From Streptomyces tibetensis (GTDB lineage: Bacteria; Actinomycetota; Actinomycetes; Streptomycetales; Streptomycetaceae), in assembly GCF_007655005.1 (NCBI RefSeq), contig NZ_SZVW01000012.1:247653-311652 (forward strand): a stretch of 64,000 nucleotides of DNA, read 5' to 3'. The number at the start of each line of letters is the position of its first letter. Position 1 is the stretch's first letter. A program made the position numbers and the translations under genes. The notes beneath the pieces are model-generated. The model saw only the letters and a list, made by a program, of their open reading frames with translations. It searched no databases and was not told the origin of the DNA. Of the stretch, positions 1-9,017 are shown one piece after another.

Positions 1-197
1 TTGCCACTGCCCGGCAGGCCTGTGACCACGACGAGGTCGCGGGGGCCGAACAGCAGTGCGTGCGGGCTCCGGCCGGCACGGTCGCGCAGATCGCGGACGA
101 CCGGCGCCGGTGCCGGAGCGCGGACCGCCCGGGCCGATGCGGCCGGCTGCTCGGGCAGCGCGATGCCCGTCGTCGCGTACGCGGTGGTCCTGTTCAC
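1..197 (-). CDS. P-loop (AAA-type) ATPase, N-terminal fragment
   Basis: Only the first 65 codons are in the window. The GTG start (complement of 195-197) is preceded by a strong Shine-Dalgarno sequence, GGGGAGGA, at 207-214 on the plus strand. After an Ala/Pro-rich leader of about 45 residues the frame reads LVVVTGLPGSGK at the window edge, a textbook Walker A motif, so the protein binds nucleotide. The Gly-Leu-Pro-Gly-Ser-Gly-Lys form is common in small kinase-like and AAA-type ATPases. The gene runs away from gcvT and shares the 198-712 intergenic space with it. The family cannot be settled because Walker B and everything downstream lie outside the window. Confidence 0.72.
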   Translation of the reverse strand, partial: MNRTTAYATTGIALPEQPAASARAVRAPAPAPVVRDLRDRAGRSPHALLFGPRDLVVVTGLPGSG

Positions 198-424
198 CGT
201 GATCGTCCTCCCCTGGGGCCAGGTACGGAGTCCCATCCCCGCCGAGTGTAAAGAGAAGGTAATACCGCAGGCCTCTCATTTACGTGCCCGTCCTGCAACA
301 GGGCTGCTACAGGTCGCTGCGTCCGGCGAGACGGACTCGTGCACTCCCTGTGAAAGGTCCCCCTGCCGCGCCGGAAGGATGCGTGCAATGATGTGCGCGC
401 CAACTGCATACCGGCCGTTTGAAT
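198..424. other. Divergent promoter region, no gene
   Basis: This stretch separates the minus-strand ATPase start from the glycine riboswitch. It must hold the promoter of the ATPase gene and, towards its right end, that of the gcv leader. I see no convincing -35/-10 pair. Short open frames that cross it are shadows without ribosome-binding sites. Confidence 0.5.
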
Positions 425-426
425 CC

Positions 427-642
427 GCGCGGGAGAGTCCCCGGCAACAGCAGTCACCGGGGCGCCGAAGGAGCAAGTCCCTCCCTTGAATCTCTCAGGC
501 CCCGTTACCGCGCGGGCGAGGCACATCTGAAAAGCGGGCCGCCCCTCCGTACGGCAGGGGTGGTCCCACCCAAGGTGCAAGTCACGACCCGTGCGGTCAT
601 GGCGAACCTCTCAGGTTCCGATGACAGATGGGGAGGAACGAC
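427..642 (+). promoter_or_regulatory. Tandem glycine riboswitch
   Basis: Two consecutive gcvT-type aptamers are visible. The first has GGGAGAGTCC (431-440), the core GCCGAAGGAGCAA (464-476) and AATCTCTCAGG (489-499). The second runs from about 520 with a diverged core AAGGTGCAA near 573-581, then AACCTCTCAGG (605-615) and GACAGATGGGGAGG near 623-636. Tandem aptamers of this class bind glycine and switch on glycine catabolism genes. The position directly ahead of gcvT fits exactly. Boundaries are approximate because helices were paired by eye. Confidence 0.9.
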
Positions 643-646
643 CTCG

Positions 647-682
647 CCCTCCCCCACGCTCGGCTTCGCTCGCGCGGGAGGG
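647..682 (+). terminator. Hairpin between riboswitch and gcvT, possible expression platform
   Basis: CCCTCCC (647-653) pairs with GGGAGGG (676-682) around a CG-rich interior. The sequence resembles a GC-rich imperfect palindrome that recurs between genes in Streptomyces. Lying between the second aptamer and the gcvT ribosome-binding site, it could act as the on/off hairpin of the riboswitch. It lacks a T-run, so the terminator role is inference. Confidence 0.45.
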
Positions 683-712
683 ACCCCCATTTGCCCTGGG
701 AGACGACCGACC

Positions 713-1834
713 GTGAGCAGTACAGGAGAACTCCGTCACACCGCGCTCGATGCCCTGCATCGTTCGCTCGGCGCGACGATGACCGACTTCGCCGGCTGGG
801 ACATGCCCCTGCGCTACGGCTCCGAGCGCGACGAGCACACCGCCGTGCGCACGAAGGCCGGGCTCTTCGACCTCTCCCACATGGGCGAGATCACCGTCAC
901 GGGGCCGCAGGCCGCCGCCCTGCTGGACTTCGCCCTGGTGGGCAACATCGGCGGCGTGAAGCCGGGCCGGGCCCGCTACACCATGATCTGTCGGGCCGAC
1001 GGCGGCATCCTGGACGACCTGATCGTCTACCGCCTCGGCGAGACCGAATACATGGTCGTCGCCAACGCCTCGAACGCCCAGGTGGTGCTGGACGCGCTGA
1101 CCGAGCGCGCCGCCGGCTTCGACGCCGAGGTGCGCGACGACCGGGACGCCTACGCGCTGATCGCCGTACAGGGACCGGAGTCGCCCGGGATCCTGAAGTC
1201 CCTGACTGACGCCGACCTCGACGGCCTGAAGTACTACGCCGGGCTGCCCGGCACGGTCGCGGGTGTCCCGGCCCTGATCGCCCGGACCGGCTACACCGGC
1301 GAGGACGGCTTCGAGCTGTTCGTGAAGCCGGAGCACGCCGTCGAGCTGTGGCAGGCGCTGACCAAGGCCGGCGAGGGCGTGGGCCTGGTCCCGTGCGGGC
1401 TGTCCTGCCGCGACACGCTGCGCCTGGAGGCCGGCATGCCGCTGTACGGGCACGAGCTGACCACCTCCCTGACGCCCTTCGACGCCGGGCTCGGCCGGGT
1501 GGTGAAGTTCGAGAAGGAGGGCGACTTCGTCGGGCGCGAGGCCCTGCGCGAGGCCGCCGCCCGGGCCGAGTCCCAGCCGCCGCGCGTGCTGGTCGGCCTG
1601 GTCGCCGAGGGACGCCGGGTCCCGCGCGCCGGGTACGCGGTCGTCGCCGGCGGCGAGGTGATCGGCGAGGTCACCTCCGGTGCCCCCTCCCCCACCCTCG
1701 GCAAGCCGATCGCGATGGCGTACGTCGACGCCGCGCACGCCGCATCCGGCACGACCGGCGTGGGCGTGGACATCCGGGGCAGTCACGAGCCGTACGAGGT
1801 CGTGGCGCTGCCGTTCTACAAGCGCCAGAAGTAG
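713..1834 (+). CDS. gcvT: Aminomethyltransferase (glycine cleavage T protein)
   Basis: GcvT takes the aminomethyl group from lipoyl-H protein and makes 5,10-methylene-tetrahydrofolate and ammonia. The 373-residue product has the usual length. It shows the N-terminal folate-binding half (GWDMPLRYG, FDLSHMGEI) and the C-terminal barrel region (GYTGEDGFE, CRDTLRLEAGMPLYGHEL). I chose the GTG at 713 because GGGAG sits about 10 bases upstream and the product then begins just before the conserved LRHTALDALH; the open frame extends further up only through the riboswitch. First gene of the riboswitch-led operon, 102 bp ahead of gcvH. Confidence 0.95.
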   Translation: MSSTGELRHTALDALHRSLGATMTDFAGWDMPLRYGSERDEHTAVRTKAGLFDLSHMGEITVTGPQAAALLDFALVGNIGGVKPGRARYTMICRADGGILDDLIVYRLGETEYMVVANASNAQVVLDALTERAAGFDAEVRDDRDAYALIAVQGPESPGILKSLTDADLDGLKYYAGLPGTVAGVPALIARTGYTGEDGFELFVKPEHAVELWQALTKAGEGVGLVPCGLSCRDTLRLEAGMPLYGHELTTSLTPFDAGLGRVVKFEKEGDFVGREALREAAARAESQPPRVLVGLVAEGRRVPRAGYAVVAGGEVIGEVTSGAPSPTLGKPIAMAYVDAAHAASGTTGVGVDIRGSHEPYEVVALPFYKRQK

Positions 1835-1936
1835 ACACTGGCCGAGGGGCCGCGGCAGCGACCCCGTGCCCGTCGTCCCAGCTCACCAGCAGTCCCCCTT
1901 CCACAGCACTCCCGCGCGTACAGGAGAATCCAGGCC

Positions 1937-2314
1937 ATGAGCAACCCCAACGAGCTGCGCTACAGCAAGGAGCACGAGTGGCTGTCGGCCGCCGAGGACG
2001 GCGTGTCGACGGTCGGCATCACGGAGCACGCGGCCAACGCGCTCGGCGATGTCGTGTTCGTCCAGCTTCCCGAGGTGGGTGACACCGTGTCCGCCGGCGA
2101 GACCTGCGGCGAGCTGGAGTCGACCAAGTCGGTGTCCGACCTGTACTCCCCCGTCTCCGGTGAGATCACCGAGGTCAACGAGGACGTCGTGAACGACCCG
2201 GCGCTGGTGAACTCGGCCCCCTTCGAGGGCGGCTGGCTGTTCAAGGTGCGGGTCACGGACGAGCCGGGCGACCTGCTCTCCGCCGACGAGTACACCGCGT
2301 TCTCCGCGGGCTGA
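1937..2314 (+). CDS. gcvH: Glycine cleavage system H protein
   Basis: A 125-residue lipoyl-domain carrier that shuttles the aminomethyl group between P, T and L proteins. The lipoylation site is Lys64 in ELESTKSVSDLYSP, with the usual flanking glycines and acidic C-terminal region. The ATG follows CAGGAG with about 8 bases of spacing. It lies between gcvT and glyA, only 9 bp ahead of the latter, so the two are surely co-transcribed. The P protein gene gcvP is not in the window, as is common in Streptomyces, where it lies elsewhere. Confidence 0.96.
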   Translation: MSNPNELRYSKEHEWLSAAEDGVSTVGITEHAANALGDVVFVQLPEVGDTVSAGETCGELESTKSVSDLYSPVSGEITEVNEDVVNDPALVNSAPFEGGWLFKVRVTDEPGDLLSADEYTAFSAG

Positions 2315-2323
2315 GGGAGTCGT

Positions 2324-3586
2324 ATGTCCGTCCTGAACACACCCCTGCACGAGCTCGACCCGGCCGTCGCCGCGGCGGTCGACGCCGAGCTGCACCGCCA
2401 GCAGTCCACGCTCGAGATGATCGCCTCGGAGAACTTCGCTCCGGTCGCGGTCATGGAGGCGCAGGGCTCGGTCCTCACCAACAAGTACGCCGAGGGCTAC
2501 CCGGGCCGCCGCTACTACGGCGGCTGCGAGCACGTCGACGTGGTCGAGCGGATCGCGATCGACCGCGTCAAGGAGCTGTTCGGCGCCGAGCACGCCAACG
2601 TTCAGCCGCACTCGGGTGCCCAGGCCAACGCCGCCGCGATGTTCGCGCTGCTCAAGCCGGGCGACACCATCATGGGTCTGAACCTCGCGCACGGCGGGCA
2701 CCTGACCCACGGCATGAAGATCAACTTCTCCGGCAAGCTCTACGACGTCGTCGCCTACCACGTGGGCGAGGACGGCCGGGTCGACATGACCGAGGTGGAG
2801 CGGCTGGCCAAGGAGGCCAGGCCGAAGCTGATCGTCGCCGGCTGGTCGGCGTACCCGCGGCAGTTGGACTTCGCGGAGTTCCGCCGGATCGCGGACGAGG
2901 TCGGCGCGTACCTGATGGTCGACATGGCCCACTTCGCCGGGCTGGTCGCGGCCGGGCTGCACCCCAACCCGGTGCCGCACGCGCACGTGGTCACCACCAC
3001 GACCCACAAGACCCTCGGCGGCCCGCGCGGCGGTGTGATCCTCTCCACGGCCGAACTGGCCAAGAAGATCAACTCCGCCGTCTTCCCCGGTCAGCAGGGC
3101 GGCCCGCTGGAGCATGTGATCGCCGCCAAGGCGGTCTCCTTCAAGGTCGCCGCCTCGGAGGACTTCAAGGAGCGTCAGCGCCGTACGCTGGAGGGTGCCC
3201 GCATCCTGGCCGAGCGTCTGGTGAAGGACGACGTCCGGGCCGTGGGCGTGGACGTCCTGTCCGGCGGCACGGACGTGCACCTCGTCCTGGTCGACCTGCG
3301 CCACTCGGAGCTGGACGGCCGGCAGGCCGAGGACCGCCTCCACGAGGTGGGCATCACCGTCAACCGGAACGCCATCCCGAACGACCCGCGTCCGCCGATG
3401 GTGACGTCCGGTCTGCGGATCGGCACACCGGCCCTGGCCACCCGCGGGTTCGGGGCCGAGGACTTCGCGGAGGTCGCGGACGTCATCGCCGAGGCGCTCA
3501 AGCCGTCGTACGACACGCAGGCCCTCAAGGCCCGGGTGAAGGCCCTGGCCGACAAGCACCCGCTGTACCCGGGTCTGGACAAGTAA
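2324..3586 (+). CDS. glyA: Serine hydroxymethyltransferase
   Basis: PLP enzyme that uses methylene-tetrahydrofolate to convert glycine to serine. The 420-residue length is typical. The PLP-binding lysine is Lys229 in TTTTHKTLGGPRGG. Other family blocks are MIASENF, NKYAEGYPGRRYYGGCE, VQPHSGAQANAA and MVDMAHFAGLVAAG. The ATG start follows GGGAG at close spacing right after gcvH. In this operon it uses the one-carbon unit released by glycine cleavage, so two glycines become one serine, which the next gene product deaminates. Confidence 0.97.
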   Translation: MSVLNTPLHELDPAVAAAVDAELHRQQSTLEMIASENFAPVAVMEAQGSVLTNKYAEGYPGRRYYGGCEHVDVVERIAIDRVKELFGAEHANVQPHSGAQANAAAMFALLKPGDTIMGLNLAHGGHLTHGMKINFSGKLYDVVAYHVGEDGRVDMTEVERLAKEARPKLIVAGWSAYPRQLDFAEFRRIADEVGAYLMVDMAHFAGLVAAGLHPNPVPHAHVVTTTTHKTLGGPRGGVILSTAELAKKINSAVFPGQQGGPLEHVIAAKAVSFKVAASEDFKERQRRTLEGARILAERLVKDDVRAVGVDVLSGGTDVHLVLVDLRHSELDGRQAEDRLHEVGITVNRNAIPNDPRPPMVTSGLRIGTPALATRGFGAEDFAEVADVIAEALKPSYDTQALKARVKALADKHPLYPGLDK

Positions 3587-3603
3587 AGAAGAAACCTTTC
3601 GGA

Positions 3604-3632
3604 TGCCGTGCCCGCCACAAGCGGGCACGGCA
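3604..3632 (+). terminator. Hairpin between glyA and sdaA
   Basis: A perfect 12-bp stem, TGCCGTGCCCGC / GCGGGCACGGCA, with a 5-base loop lies 17 bp after the glyA stop. It could attenuate transcription into sdaA. No T-run follows, so partial read-through is likely. Confidence 0.6.
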
Positions 3633-3674
3633 CCCAGCCCCTTGGCACCACCCCCGTAGTCAGGAGTTCCCCCC

Positions 3675-5042
<1,368 letters not shown>

Positions 5043-5463
5043 GGACGGGAGACCCACCTGTCAATAACGTCCGTCAGTTTTAGACCTAGGCACTTGCGAG
5101 CCCGTCAGCGTTCGCGTCGGACTGCGCTGCGCGATCAGCAGGTCAACTGATCAGAGCTGAGCATGGGCAGGTATCAACCAGCTTGGAGGCGTCGCGCCAG
5201 GCCGCGTCACTCCACACCCAACTCATCACCCTCAGCGGGAGCCTGCTTGGCCTAGGGGCGTGCGCGACCACGACTCACGGTCGACCGCTCTGGCGTCCGG
5301 GGACGCGTACGGACCCAGGGCGGGGCGGTTGGGGCGGCTGTCCCAGATGGAGGGGTCCCCCGCGGCGCCTCCGGGGGCCTCGCCTGTGCGGCGATGGGAC
5401 CGTGCTCAGGTTCCTGCCCGGGGTGCAGTCCGGTCTCGTTGTTCAGGTGTCAGGGCCGCAGGG
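5043..5463. other. Gene-free stretch after sdaA, start of the accessory patchwork
   Basis: No frame here looks coding: the plus-strand open frames of about 118 residues are Arg/Pro/Gly-rich and lack ribosome-binding sites or recognisable motifs. The left part (about 5070-5200) is less GC-rich than the flanks, with phrases such as GTCAGTTTTAGACC. A GC-rich self-complementary block lies near 5350-5390. The stretch probably contains the junction of inserted or deleted DNA. Confidence 0.45.
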
Positions 5464-6237
5464 TCAGCACGAGGACGTGGGAACCGCGGTGGCGGGACCC
5501 CGGCCGTCGCCGCCGGGGGCGGGCCGGGTGAAGCGGTAGCACTGGTCGACCGCTGGCCCCGAGCTCGATACGACGGCGGAGACGGTCGTCGTATCCCCCT
5601 CACGCACCACGCTCTTGACGTCGAAGGAACGCCGGCCGGTGGGGTCGAGGGCCTTATGTACCCCGGCGCGTGTCAAGTCCTCGGCGTACATGTTCGAGAT
5701 GCGCTGCAGCGCCAGACGGACCATGTAGCCGATCTCAGTGCCCGGACGGCACACGTCGTCGTCCCGCTCGGAGATCCTCGACGTCCAGGCCTGGCCGGGG
5801 CGGTAGGTGTAGGTGAAGACGAAGCACCGGGTCACCTCGACGGGCCCGCCACCGGGGAGCAAGAGCCTTTTGTCGTACTGGGCAGTTCTTGCGTCCGTGG
5901 CGGTGAACTCGCGACGGGACGCGTCGTAGGCGATCACGGGAGCCTCTGTGTGCCGCCATACCACCTCGGTGAGGGCGTCGGCGTCGGTGGTGCCGCTCGT
6001 GCCGAGTGCGCGGGCCGTGTCGTGAGCCGTGGCGCGGGCCTGCTTCCCGATGGAGGCGAAGGCCTTCTCCTCGCGCTCCCTGTTGACGTTCCCGTCGTGC
6101 CAGGCCCGGTACCACAGCCAGGAGACGACGATGCCGAGAACGACGATCAAGGCCATCAGGATGGTCAGGCAGCCGGTGGTCACGAGGCCGTTCGCCCGCC
6201 TCGTGACCACCGCACCGCCGGTTCTGTCAGGTCCCAC
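5464..6237 (-). CDS. Single-pass membrane protein of unknown function
   Basis: 257 residues. A short basic N-terminus is followed by one strong transmembrane segment (about residues 20-43, TTGCLTILMALIVVLGIVVSW) and then a roughly 200-residue soluble, probably extracytoplasmic domain. That domain has four scattered cysteines and acidic/aromatic content, and I do not recognise the fold. The GTG start overlaps the upstream TAG by one base (TAGTG), which suggests translational coupling to the SGNH-hydrolase relic before it. Codon use is less GC-biased than in the surrounding core genes. It may be the leftover partner of a secreted hydrolase, but that is only a guess. Confidence 0.6.
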   Translation of the reverse strand: MGPDRTGGAVVTRRANGLVTTGCLTILMALIVVLGIVVSWLWYRAWHDGNVNREREEKAFASIGKQARATAHDTARALGTSGTTDADALTEVVWRHTEAPVIAYDASRREFTATDARTAQYDKRLLLPGGGPVEVTRCFVFTYTYRPGQAWTSRISERDDDVCRPGTEIGYMVRLALQRISNMYAEDLTRAGVHKALDPTGRRSFDVKSVVREGDTTTVSAVVSSSGPAVDQCYRFTRPAPGGDGRGPATAVPTSSC

Positions 6238-6569
6238 TAGCTGCCTTTGTATCCGATATCGGCCAGTGCCTGTTCCATGACCCGGGCGTAGCCCGCGGTG
6301 CCGGCATTCTTCGGATGGAAAGACTCGAGACTGGCACAGACGTTCTCCCCAGGCCAGAGCAGGCAGGGGGCCTTGTCGGCCGGGTCGCCGTCGTGGAAGT
6401 CGCCGTCACCGTTCGGGCCGGCGACGGCACGGTTGATCCACAGGCTCTGGAGTTGGAGTGCGGTTGTGATCGAGAATGTCGAATTCCCGATCACAACCGT
6501 CCGAATGTTCGACCTTGCATGCTCACTGTCATCGATGTACTGCGTTGTGTCGCGGAACCCTTCGGTCCG
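6237..6569 (-). pseudogene. C-terminal relic of an SGNH/GDSL-type hydrolase
   Basis: From just after the upstream TAG at 6570-6572 the frame stays open to the stop at 6237-6239, about 110 codons. It reads FRDTTQYIDD and later SLWINRAVAGPNGDGDFHD, then ESFHPKNAGTAGYARVM near the end. The Ser-Phe-His-Pro element is the block V His region of secreted SGNH/GDSL hydrolases. The N-terminal part with the nucleophilic GDS motif is absent, and the only start codon in frame is a GTG at 6494 inside an inverted repeat. I read this as a 5'-truncated gene, not an intact small protein. Confidence 0.6.
6461..6499. repeat. 12-bp perfect inverted repeat inside the SGNH relic
   Basis: CGGTTGTGATCG (6461-6472) and CGATCACAACCG (6488-6499) flank a 15-base loop. 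The repeat lies within the relic frame, where it encodes VVIGNS and SITTAL. It may be a coincidence of coding sequence, a small inversion scar, or an operator. Confidence 0.55.
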
Positions 6570-7403
6570 CTAGAGGCTTTGTCCGGCCTTGTCGACGATG
6601 CCGCTGCTGATGACGGCGACGGAGGTGACGACGGTGCCGACCTTGCCCCAGGCGTTGTCCTCCACGAGGACTGTGCGCTCCCCCAGCAGTCGGGCCGTAG
6701 TCTTGTCGAAGATCCACTCCGTGCGTTCGCCGTCGTGTGTTCGGGCGACGGCGACCCCCTTTCGGCCTGCCGCGTCGACGGCATCGGGGACGACGTCGAC
6801 TCCGGGAATGAGGGCAGCGGCGCGATAGAGGGCCGCAGTGGTCTCGGGGGGACTCATCCCGTCACGCAGCAAGTCGCCGATCGTGACGAAGGCTTCCTGG
6901 TCCGGTCCCGTCGTGGAGTCGGAACCGGCTCCGTGATTCTTCTCAGCGTCGTCGCGGATCCGCTCCAGCAGAGCGCCGGGGTCGGCCGGCAGGGCAGCCA
7001 GGAAGTCGTAGGTCGGTGAGTTCAGATTGCCTCGGCCCGGAGTGCCCGGCAGCAGCTTGTCGTTGCCTTCCTTGCGCTGCAGAGTCTGTCCACTGCCGTC
7101 CACCGAGGTCCACTGCTCCATGGCCTCGTTTTCGCGCAGGAGTTCCATCTCGCCAGACTTGGTCTCGGACAGCACCGACGTGTGGCCGACCGTCTTCACG
7201 TACGAGTACTGCCCGGCGCGCACCTTAGTCTGAGGCGTCGTAGCTGCGGCCAGAGCCGCTCTCTCCAGCAGTTCGACCGACGCCGCCGAAGCCGGTGGCA
7301 CGTTGGGCCGAGCGCCAGGGGAGGCGAAGTCGACAGTGAGAACGACGACGGTCGCTCCAGCGGCCACTGCCGCGCCCAGTGCCAGCCCCCACTCGCACCT
7401 CAC
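6570..7403 (-). CDS. CU044_5270-like membrane-anchored protein, probably 5'-truncated
   Basis: 277 residues with an N-terminal hydrophobic segment (WGLALGAAVAAGATVVVLTV) and a soluble domain containing YVKTVGHTSVLSE, GRGNLNSPTYDFLAALP and DAAGRKGVAVARTHDG. These phrases match my memory of the actinobacterial CU044_5270 family, which is usually encoded next to an ECF sigma factor and has about 70-100 cytoplasmic residues before the membrane segment. Here the membrane segment starts at once and no sigma factor is present, so the 5' end and its partner appear lost. The GTG start has GGGGG about 9 bases upstream. Function is unknown; an anti-sigma-like role is suggested only by usual family context. 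Confidence 0.55.
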   Translation of the reverse strand: MRCEWGLALGAAVAAGATVVVLTVDFASPGARPNVPPASAASVELLERAALAAATTPQTKVRAGQYSYVKTVGHTSVLSETKSGEMELLRENEAMEQWTSVDGSGQTLQRKEGNDKLLPGTPGRGNLNSPTYDFLAALPADPGALLERIRDDAEKNHGAGSDSTTGPDQEAFVTIGDLLRDGMSPPETTAALYRAAALIPGVDVVPDAVDAAGRKGVAVARTHDGERTEWIFDKTTARLLGERTVLVEDNAWGKVGTVVTSVAVISSGIVDKAGQSL

Positions 7404-7717
7404 GAGGTAACCCCCTGCTGCAGGCCCGGGACGGGGGTCGTGTGGTGCGGCCGGAATCCCGGTCTACTGTCTCACCGTGTCACCGGGAAGGAGCCCCGCT
7501 CCACCCCAGGTGCCCGGTCTCCCGCCGGCTACCACCCGCCGGCCTGCGTCGGACACGTGGATAGGGTCGCGGTACCCGAGCTGGAGACCCGCTGTCAGCT
7601 TGCTCTCAACAGCGCCTCTGGCGAGGGCCTTCGCCTGCTCCTCGTCGTCACTGGTCGTCTGCCCGATCACGATCTCTTGGTTATGTGGTTACCGGCCACG
7701 ACACCACGAGCTCAACC
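7404..7717. other. Intergenic remnant with one doubtful short ORF
   Basis: A minus-strand frame of 68 codons (7464-7670, GTG start) begins with an acidic helical stretch, IGQTTSDDEEQAKALARG, then becomes Gly/Arg-rich. It might be the tail of a lost gene. It has no clear ribosome-binding site and no family I recognise. Nothing else is evident. Confidence 0.35.
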
Positions 7718-8440
7718 TCAGTAGGTGGCGTTGCACTGCTGGAGGAAGGTCTGCGCCGCCTTGTCGATGGCCTTCACTGGGTCTGCGGTGCGCTGGAAGT
7801 TGAACCACTCCCCCGCGATCCGCAGCCGGGTGAACTTCTCGTGGAGGTGGCTCTCCAACGGGAATCCGCCCGGCGACTGCCAGCGCAGCACTATGGGAGA
7901 CGCTGACCCAATCTGGAGCTGCTTAAGGCGCTTCTGGATGTTCGCGGCAACACCGATCTTTATGGACTTCGGGTCGGCTTCTGTGGACACGGCATAGACC
8001 CACCGGGAGTCCATCTCGTTGGTGCTCTCCGCCTCGGGGACACGTGACGCCCGGACCTCTGAGCAGGCCTGACAAACCCCTCTCTGGCCACCGCACGAGC
8101 ACTGGCCGCAGTCGCCGCAGGGCACGCATGGTTGCTGGTTGACTGGAGGTATCGCCTCGAGGTTCACCGAGAGGACGAGACCCAGGCCGTGGTGCTCACG
8201 CTTGTCGATTGCACCGACCGCGGTGAGTTCAGCAAGGACTGGTGGCAGGGCGTTCGAATCGGCCAGGCCCACAACGTGGGCAATGTGGTCCAGATCGAAG
8301 GTGTCGCTGTCCTCGTCGACCTGTTGGTCTGCGGCGAGGACGGCGTACGTAAGGCGGGCGGTAGGGCTCAGCTCCTGGTTGAGAAGGGTGACGGCGTCGA
8401 CCAGGACGGCGTAGGGGTGACGGCGGTAGACGCGGATGAT
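7718..8440 (-). CDS. Winged-helix / Cys-rich / GIY-YIG (T5orf172-MUG113) protein, start codon missing or ATC
   Basis: The ORF with an ordinary start is 184 codons (GTG at 8272), but the frame stays open upstream with good coding sense (IIRVYRRHPYAVLVDAVTLL, then TARLTYAVLAADQQVDED). It reaches a Shine-Dalgarno AAGGAG (8445-8450) followed after four bases by ATC ATC. No ATG, GTG or TTG lies between 8440 and 8272. The full product of about 240 residues would have a winged-helix-like N-terminal domain, a segment with seven cysteines in 22 residues (zinc-ribbon-like, starting CVPCGDC), and a C-terminal GIY-YIG-type domain (WVYAVSTE, IKIGVAANIQKRLKQLQ, ESHLHEKF, GEWF). The architecture suggests DNA binding plus nuclease activity. 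The gene may be translated from ATC, from GTG at 8272, or be decaying. Confidence 0.65.
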   Translation of the reverse strand: MIRVYRRHPYAVLVDAVTLLNQELSPTARLTYAVLAADQQVDEDSDTFDLDHIAHVVGLADSNALPPVLAELTAVGAIDKREHHGLGLVLSVNLEAIPPVNQQPCVPCGDCGQCSCGGQRGVCQACSEVRASRVPEAESTNEMDSRWVYAVSTEADPKSIKIGVAANIQKRLKQLQIGSASPIVLRWQSPGGFPLESHLHEKFTRLRIAGEWFNFQRTADPVKAIDKAAQTFLQQCNATY

Positions 8441-8472
8441 GAGTCTCCTTCGGCGGAGACGGCCCGCAGTGT

Positions 8473-8931
8473 TTGGGCCGCCATGTTGTGAAGACGCCGG
8501 GCACGCGGATCCGTTCCAGACCTGTGGGATCAGCGCCCCGGCCGAGCGTCATCGCCGGCGCACCGGTGATCTTCGTGGTCCAGAACAACGCGGGCTACAT
8601 GTCGATCCGCGGCGGCCAGCGCAAGCAGACCTCGCGGCACATCGGCACGGAGTTCTCGCACCCCGACGGCTCGCCGTACAGCCCCGACTTCGCGGCCATG
8701 GGCCGGTCCTTCGGGGTCGAGTCGTGGAAGGTCGACGACGCCGCTTCCCTGGAGCCGACCCTGCGCAAGGCCGTCCAGTCGGGAGCACCCGCCCTGATCG
8801 AGGTACCCACGGACCGCGACGCCGCGGGCCCCTGGGTGCCCGGCTGGTGGGACTTCCCGATCCCGGCGTACATCACCGACGAGCGGCAGGACGAGTACCA
8901 CCGCACCCGGGCCACCGAGCAGCACCTCTGA
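8473..8931 (+). pseudogene. C-terminal relic of a TPP-dependent (acetolactate-synthase-like) enzyme
   Basis: The open frame holds IFVVQNNAGYMSIRGGQRKQ, FAAMGRSFGVESWKV and ALIEVPTDRD. This is the typical C-terminal third of thiamine-pyrophosphate enzymes of the acetolactate synthase superfamily, where NN-GY follows the cofactor-binding region. Homology seems to begin near 8550. The preceding 75 bases are unrelated Arg/Pro-rich codons, and no ribosome-binding site serves the frame start. About 120 residues of an expected 550 or more remain, so the gene is a 5'-truncated remnant at the right border of the 5043-8950 patchwork. A perfect terminator follows. Confidence 0.7.
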
Positions 8932-8953
8932 GCCGGCCCCGCGCCCTGTGACG

Positions 8954-8995
8954 CCTACCGCCCGTGCAGCCGAGACAGGCCGCACGGGCGGTAGG
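8954..8995. terminator. Bidirectional terminator hairpin
   Basis: Perfect 14-bp stem CCTACCGCCCGTGC / GCACGGGCGGTAGG with a 14-base loop, placed between the convergent TPP-enzyme relic and the deoR-type gene. Confidence 0.8.
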
Positions 8996-9017
8996 GCTTG
9001 CGGGAGCAGACGGTCTG

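Noticed and set aside
611..1786. Minus-strand ORF opposite gcvT
   Set aside because: Antisense shadow of a well-defined enzyme gene.
5183..6240. Plus-strand ORFs of 118 and 326 codons in the patchwork
   Set aside because: Gly/Arg-rich, no start signals, and the longer one is antisense to a frame with a transmembrane segment and coupled start.
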